Assembly: GCF_000758165.1 (NCBI RefSeq)
Contig: NZ_JNUP01000064.1
Location: 124,001 to 188,000 of the forward strand
Length of the DNA stretch: 64,000 nt
Source: Spirochaeta lutea
Lineage (GTDB): Bacteria; Spirochaetota; Spirochaetia; DSM-27196; Salinispiraceae
Reading direction: 5' to 3'
Each line of letters opens with the position of its first letter. Positions within the stretch are counted from its first letter, which is position 1. Of this stretch, positions 62,672-64,000 are shown piece by piece. The notes beneath the pieces are model-generated. The model was given only the letters and a program-made list of their open reading frames with translations. It was not told where the DNA came from and did not search any database. The position numbers were made by a program, and so were the translations under genes.

Positions 62672-64000
62672 TCATTCTATGTCTACGCCGAGTAAAAATT
62701 CAAGGTCAGCAAGGGCATTTTGAATGGAGAAGCTGTGCCCTAACTGCTCTAGCCGGCGGTTTATTACCTGTATTTGAGCCCCTTGATACTGTTCCCGGGT
62801 TATCAGCTGATTTTCGAAGCTGACCCGGGCGTTTTTTTCCTGCTCCAAGGCAAATTCCAGCTGGGCGGAACTGAGGGTATACTGCTCCCGGCTGCGGATG
62901 AGTGCTTCCAGGGCTGTCATAACCTGGAGTTCCAAGCTCTGGTTCAACTGGGAAAGGGCGGCTGCGGCCTGATCCCGCTGCAGGCCTGCTTGTTTTACCT
63001 TAGCAGCCTGGGCGCCGCCGTCCAGCATACGGATGCTGGTACCTACCGATACGGTTAGGTTGGCATCCCAGGTGTTATACCAATTGGGAATTCCCGGAAA
63101 TCGCTGCCCTGTTAATTCAAGAGCTACCGATAGACCTAGGTCAGGGAACCAGGAATTTGTACGCTTCTGAATGGTGATTCCGGCCTCAGCCTGCTGAATT
63201 TGGTGTCCCAGGCTTGCAAAGAGGGGATTGTGGGTCTTGGCCCGGGCGACGAGATCTGGTAGATCCTCCACCCCAGGAAGCACCTCCGGATCGGGTATCG
63301 GGAGGGTAGGATCCCCAACCAGGATATCATCTAGGGTTAGTTGATCCGAACCGGAGAGGTAGGCCAGGCTCAGGCGGGACTGCTGAATGCCCGCCCGGGC
63401 GATGGCTGCCTGGGTTGTAATGGCCGCAAGATTCTGTCGGGCCTCGAGGAGCGATTCCCGGTTAATAGAACCCTGGGCGAAGGATTGTTCCCGGTCCTGT
63501 ACGATCTGGGTTAAGAGATCCTGGGCTTCCAAGAGGATTTCCCTGCTCTTCACGGTGCTAATTAATCCGTAGTAGGCCTTGGTAATGTCGCGCTTCAGTT
63601 CCTGCTGGGAACGGAGCTGGGATGAGGCCGCCGCAGCATATCCGTGTTCGGCTGCTGCTTTTCCGAGGTTGATCTTTCCCCAGGTGAAGATGGGCTGGGT
63701 TAGGTTGAGTTTCAACTGAAAGTAGGTAGACTCCGGATCGGGGACCAGCACAATATCCTGGTTCGGTACGGGAACCGGAAAGGTCGAGTTCGGCGCCGGG
63801 CTGGTGCCCAGCTGCCCCTGGGAAATAGTAACTCCCTCAGGAGGATTCGCCAGATAGCTTGCTGAACTGGAAAGCTCGATGGTCGGCCAGTAGCGGGCCC
63901 GGGCCTGGTCTACCGAAACGCCTGCCTGTTCCCGGGCAATGGCGGAGTCCTGCAGCACCGGGGAATGGTCCATGGCACGGACGGTCAGTTCCTCCAGGGT
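62672..64000 (-). CDS. TolC-type outer membrane efflux protein, partial at window edge
   Basis: At least 442 residues; the 5' end is beyond 64000, since the reading frame continues past the last in-frame ATG at 63973. It has the two long-coil repeats of TolC/OEP proteins, each with helical heptads such as QARARYWPTIELSSSASYL and AEAGITIQKRTNSWFPDLGLS, and ends ...LGVDIE. It is part of a tripartite efflux or type I secretion system. The partner genes are not visible in this window. Confidence 0.88.
   Translation of the reverse strand, partial: TLEELTVRAMDHSPVLQDSAIAREQAGVSVDQARARYWPTIELSSSASYLANPPEGVTISQGQLGTSPAPNSTFPVPVPNQDIVLVPDPESTYFQLKLNLTQPIFTWGKINLGKAAAEHGYAAAASSQLRSQQELKRDITKAYYGLISTVKSREILLEAQDLLTQIVQDREQSFAQGSINRESLLEARQNLAAITTQAAIARAGIQQSRLSLAYLSGSDQLTLDDILVGDPTLPIPDPEVLPGVEDLPDLVARAKTHNPLFASLGHQIQQAEAGITIQKRTNSWFPDLGLSVALELTGQRFPGIPNWYNTWDANLTVSVGTSIRMLDGGAQAAKVKQAGLQRDQAAAALSQLNQSLELQVMTALEALIRSREQYTLSSAQLEFALEQEKNARVSFENQLITREQYQGAQIQVINRRLEQLGHSFSIQNALADLEFLLGVDIE

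Overview
The window is chromosomal DNA from a Gram-negative-type bacterium around its replication origin. The lineage is most likely a free-living spirochaete. This is an inference from gene style: a YidC with a large periplasmic domain, split glycine decarboxylase subunits, and many AMP-forming ligase, two-component and MoxR/DUF58 genes. No 16S rRNA gene is present to confirm it. GC content looks moderate, near 50-55 percent.

Layout. (1) 0.1-7.4 kb: a six-hairpin glycosidase-like protein, NudC, a drug/metabolite transporter, peptidyl-tRNA hydrolase, a glutaredoxin-like protein, and a leftward recR-ybaB-dnaX cluster. (2) 7.5-8.3 kb: a leftward RNA block with SRP RNA, four tRNA-Ser isoacceptors (GGA, CGA, GCU, UGA) and tRNA-Arg(GCG). 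(3) 8.4-20 kb: the segregation and replication core. It holds parB-parA, a short rightward run (trhO, a MutT-like Nudix gene, an Nfu-like protein, adenosine deaminase), yigZ carrying two perfect parS sites inside its reading frame, gyrA and gyrB leftward, and dnaA rightward. (4) 19.6-20.06 kb: oriC, with DnaA boxes and a DnaA-trio array. (5) 20-26 kb: dnaN-recF-dciA-rpmH-rnpA-yidC-jag, all rightward. An AT-rich gap with more DnaA boxes follows. (6) 26.4-31 kb: glycine cleavage genes gcvT-gcvH-gcvPA-gcvPB. (7) 31-36.3 kb: a DUF4342 gene with a promoter-leader-terminator unit upstream, a diaminopimelate decarboxylase-like gene, and a leftward amino-acid ABC transporter cluster ending in a MenA-like prenyltransferase. 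(8) 36.6-43.2 kb: a leftward group of fatty acyl-CoA ligase, OmpR-type regulator, double-PDZ secreted protein, sensor kinase and zinc-type ArsR regulator, with a META-domain lipoprotein beyond. (9) 43.4-48.2 kb: purL with a PurS-like N-terminus, purQ and a bifunctional-nuclease-family gene. (10) 48.4-54.3 kb: a leftward BNR/DUF4015 glycosidase-like, MoxR, DUF58 and DUF4129-like membrane protein cluster. (11) 54.4-60.5 kb: malQ and a 1206-residue GH13-like amylase with a lysine-rich tail. (12) 60.8-64 kb: a DHp-REC-PP2C regulator and a TolC-type outer-membrane protein that runs off the window.

Gene direction switches at dnaA/gyrB, and the DnaA boxes lie between dnaA and dnaN, so replication probably starts near 19.9 kb. 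parAB and parS lie 5-10 kb to its left.

The most unusual signal is a family of about 105-bp interspersed elements. Their ends are inverted (consensus arm TAGTGCGCAAAAGGTTGTAA) and the middle is palindromic. Four copies are well preserved (27984, 32943, 48169, 60641), at least five are decayed (36409, 42490, 43262, 56507, 60475), and there is one possible half copy (2725). They sit at gene ends, supply at least one stop codon, and have no transposase in the window.
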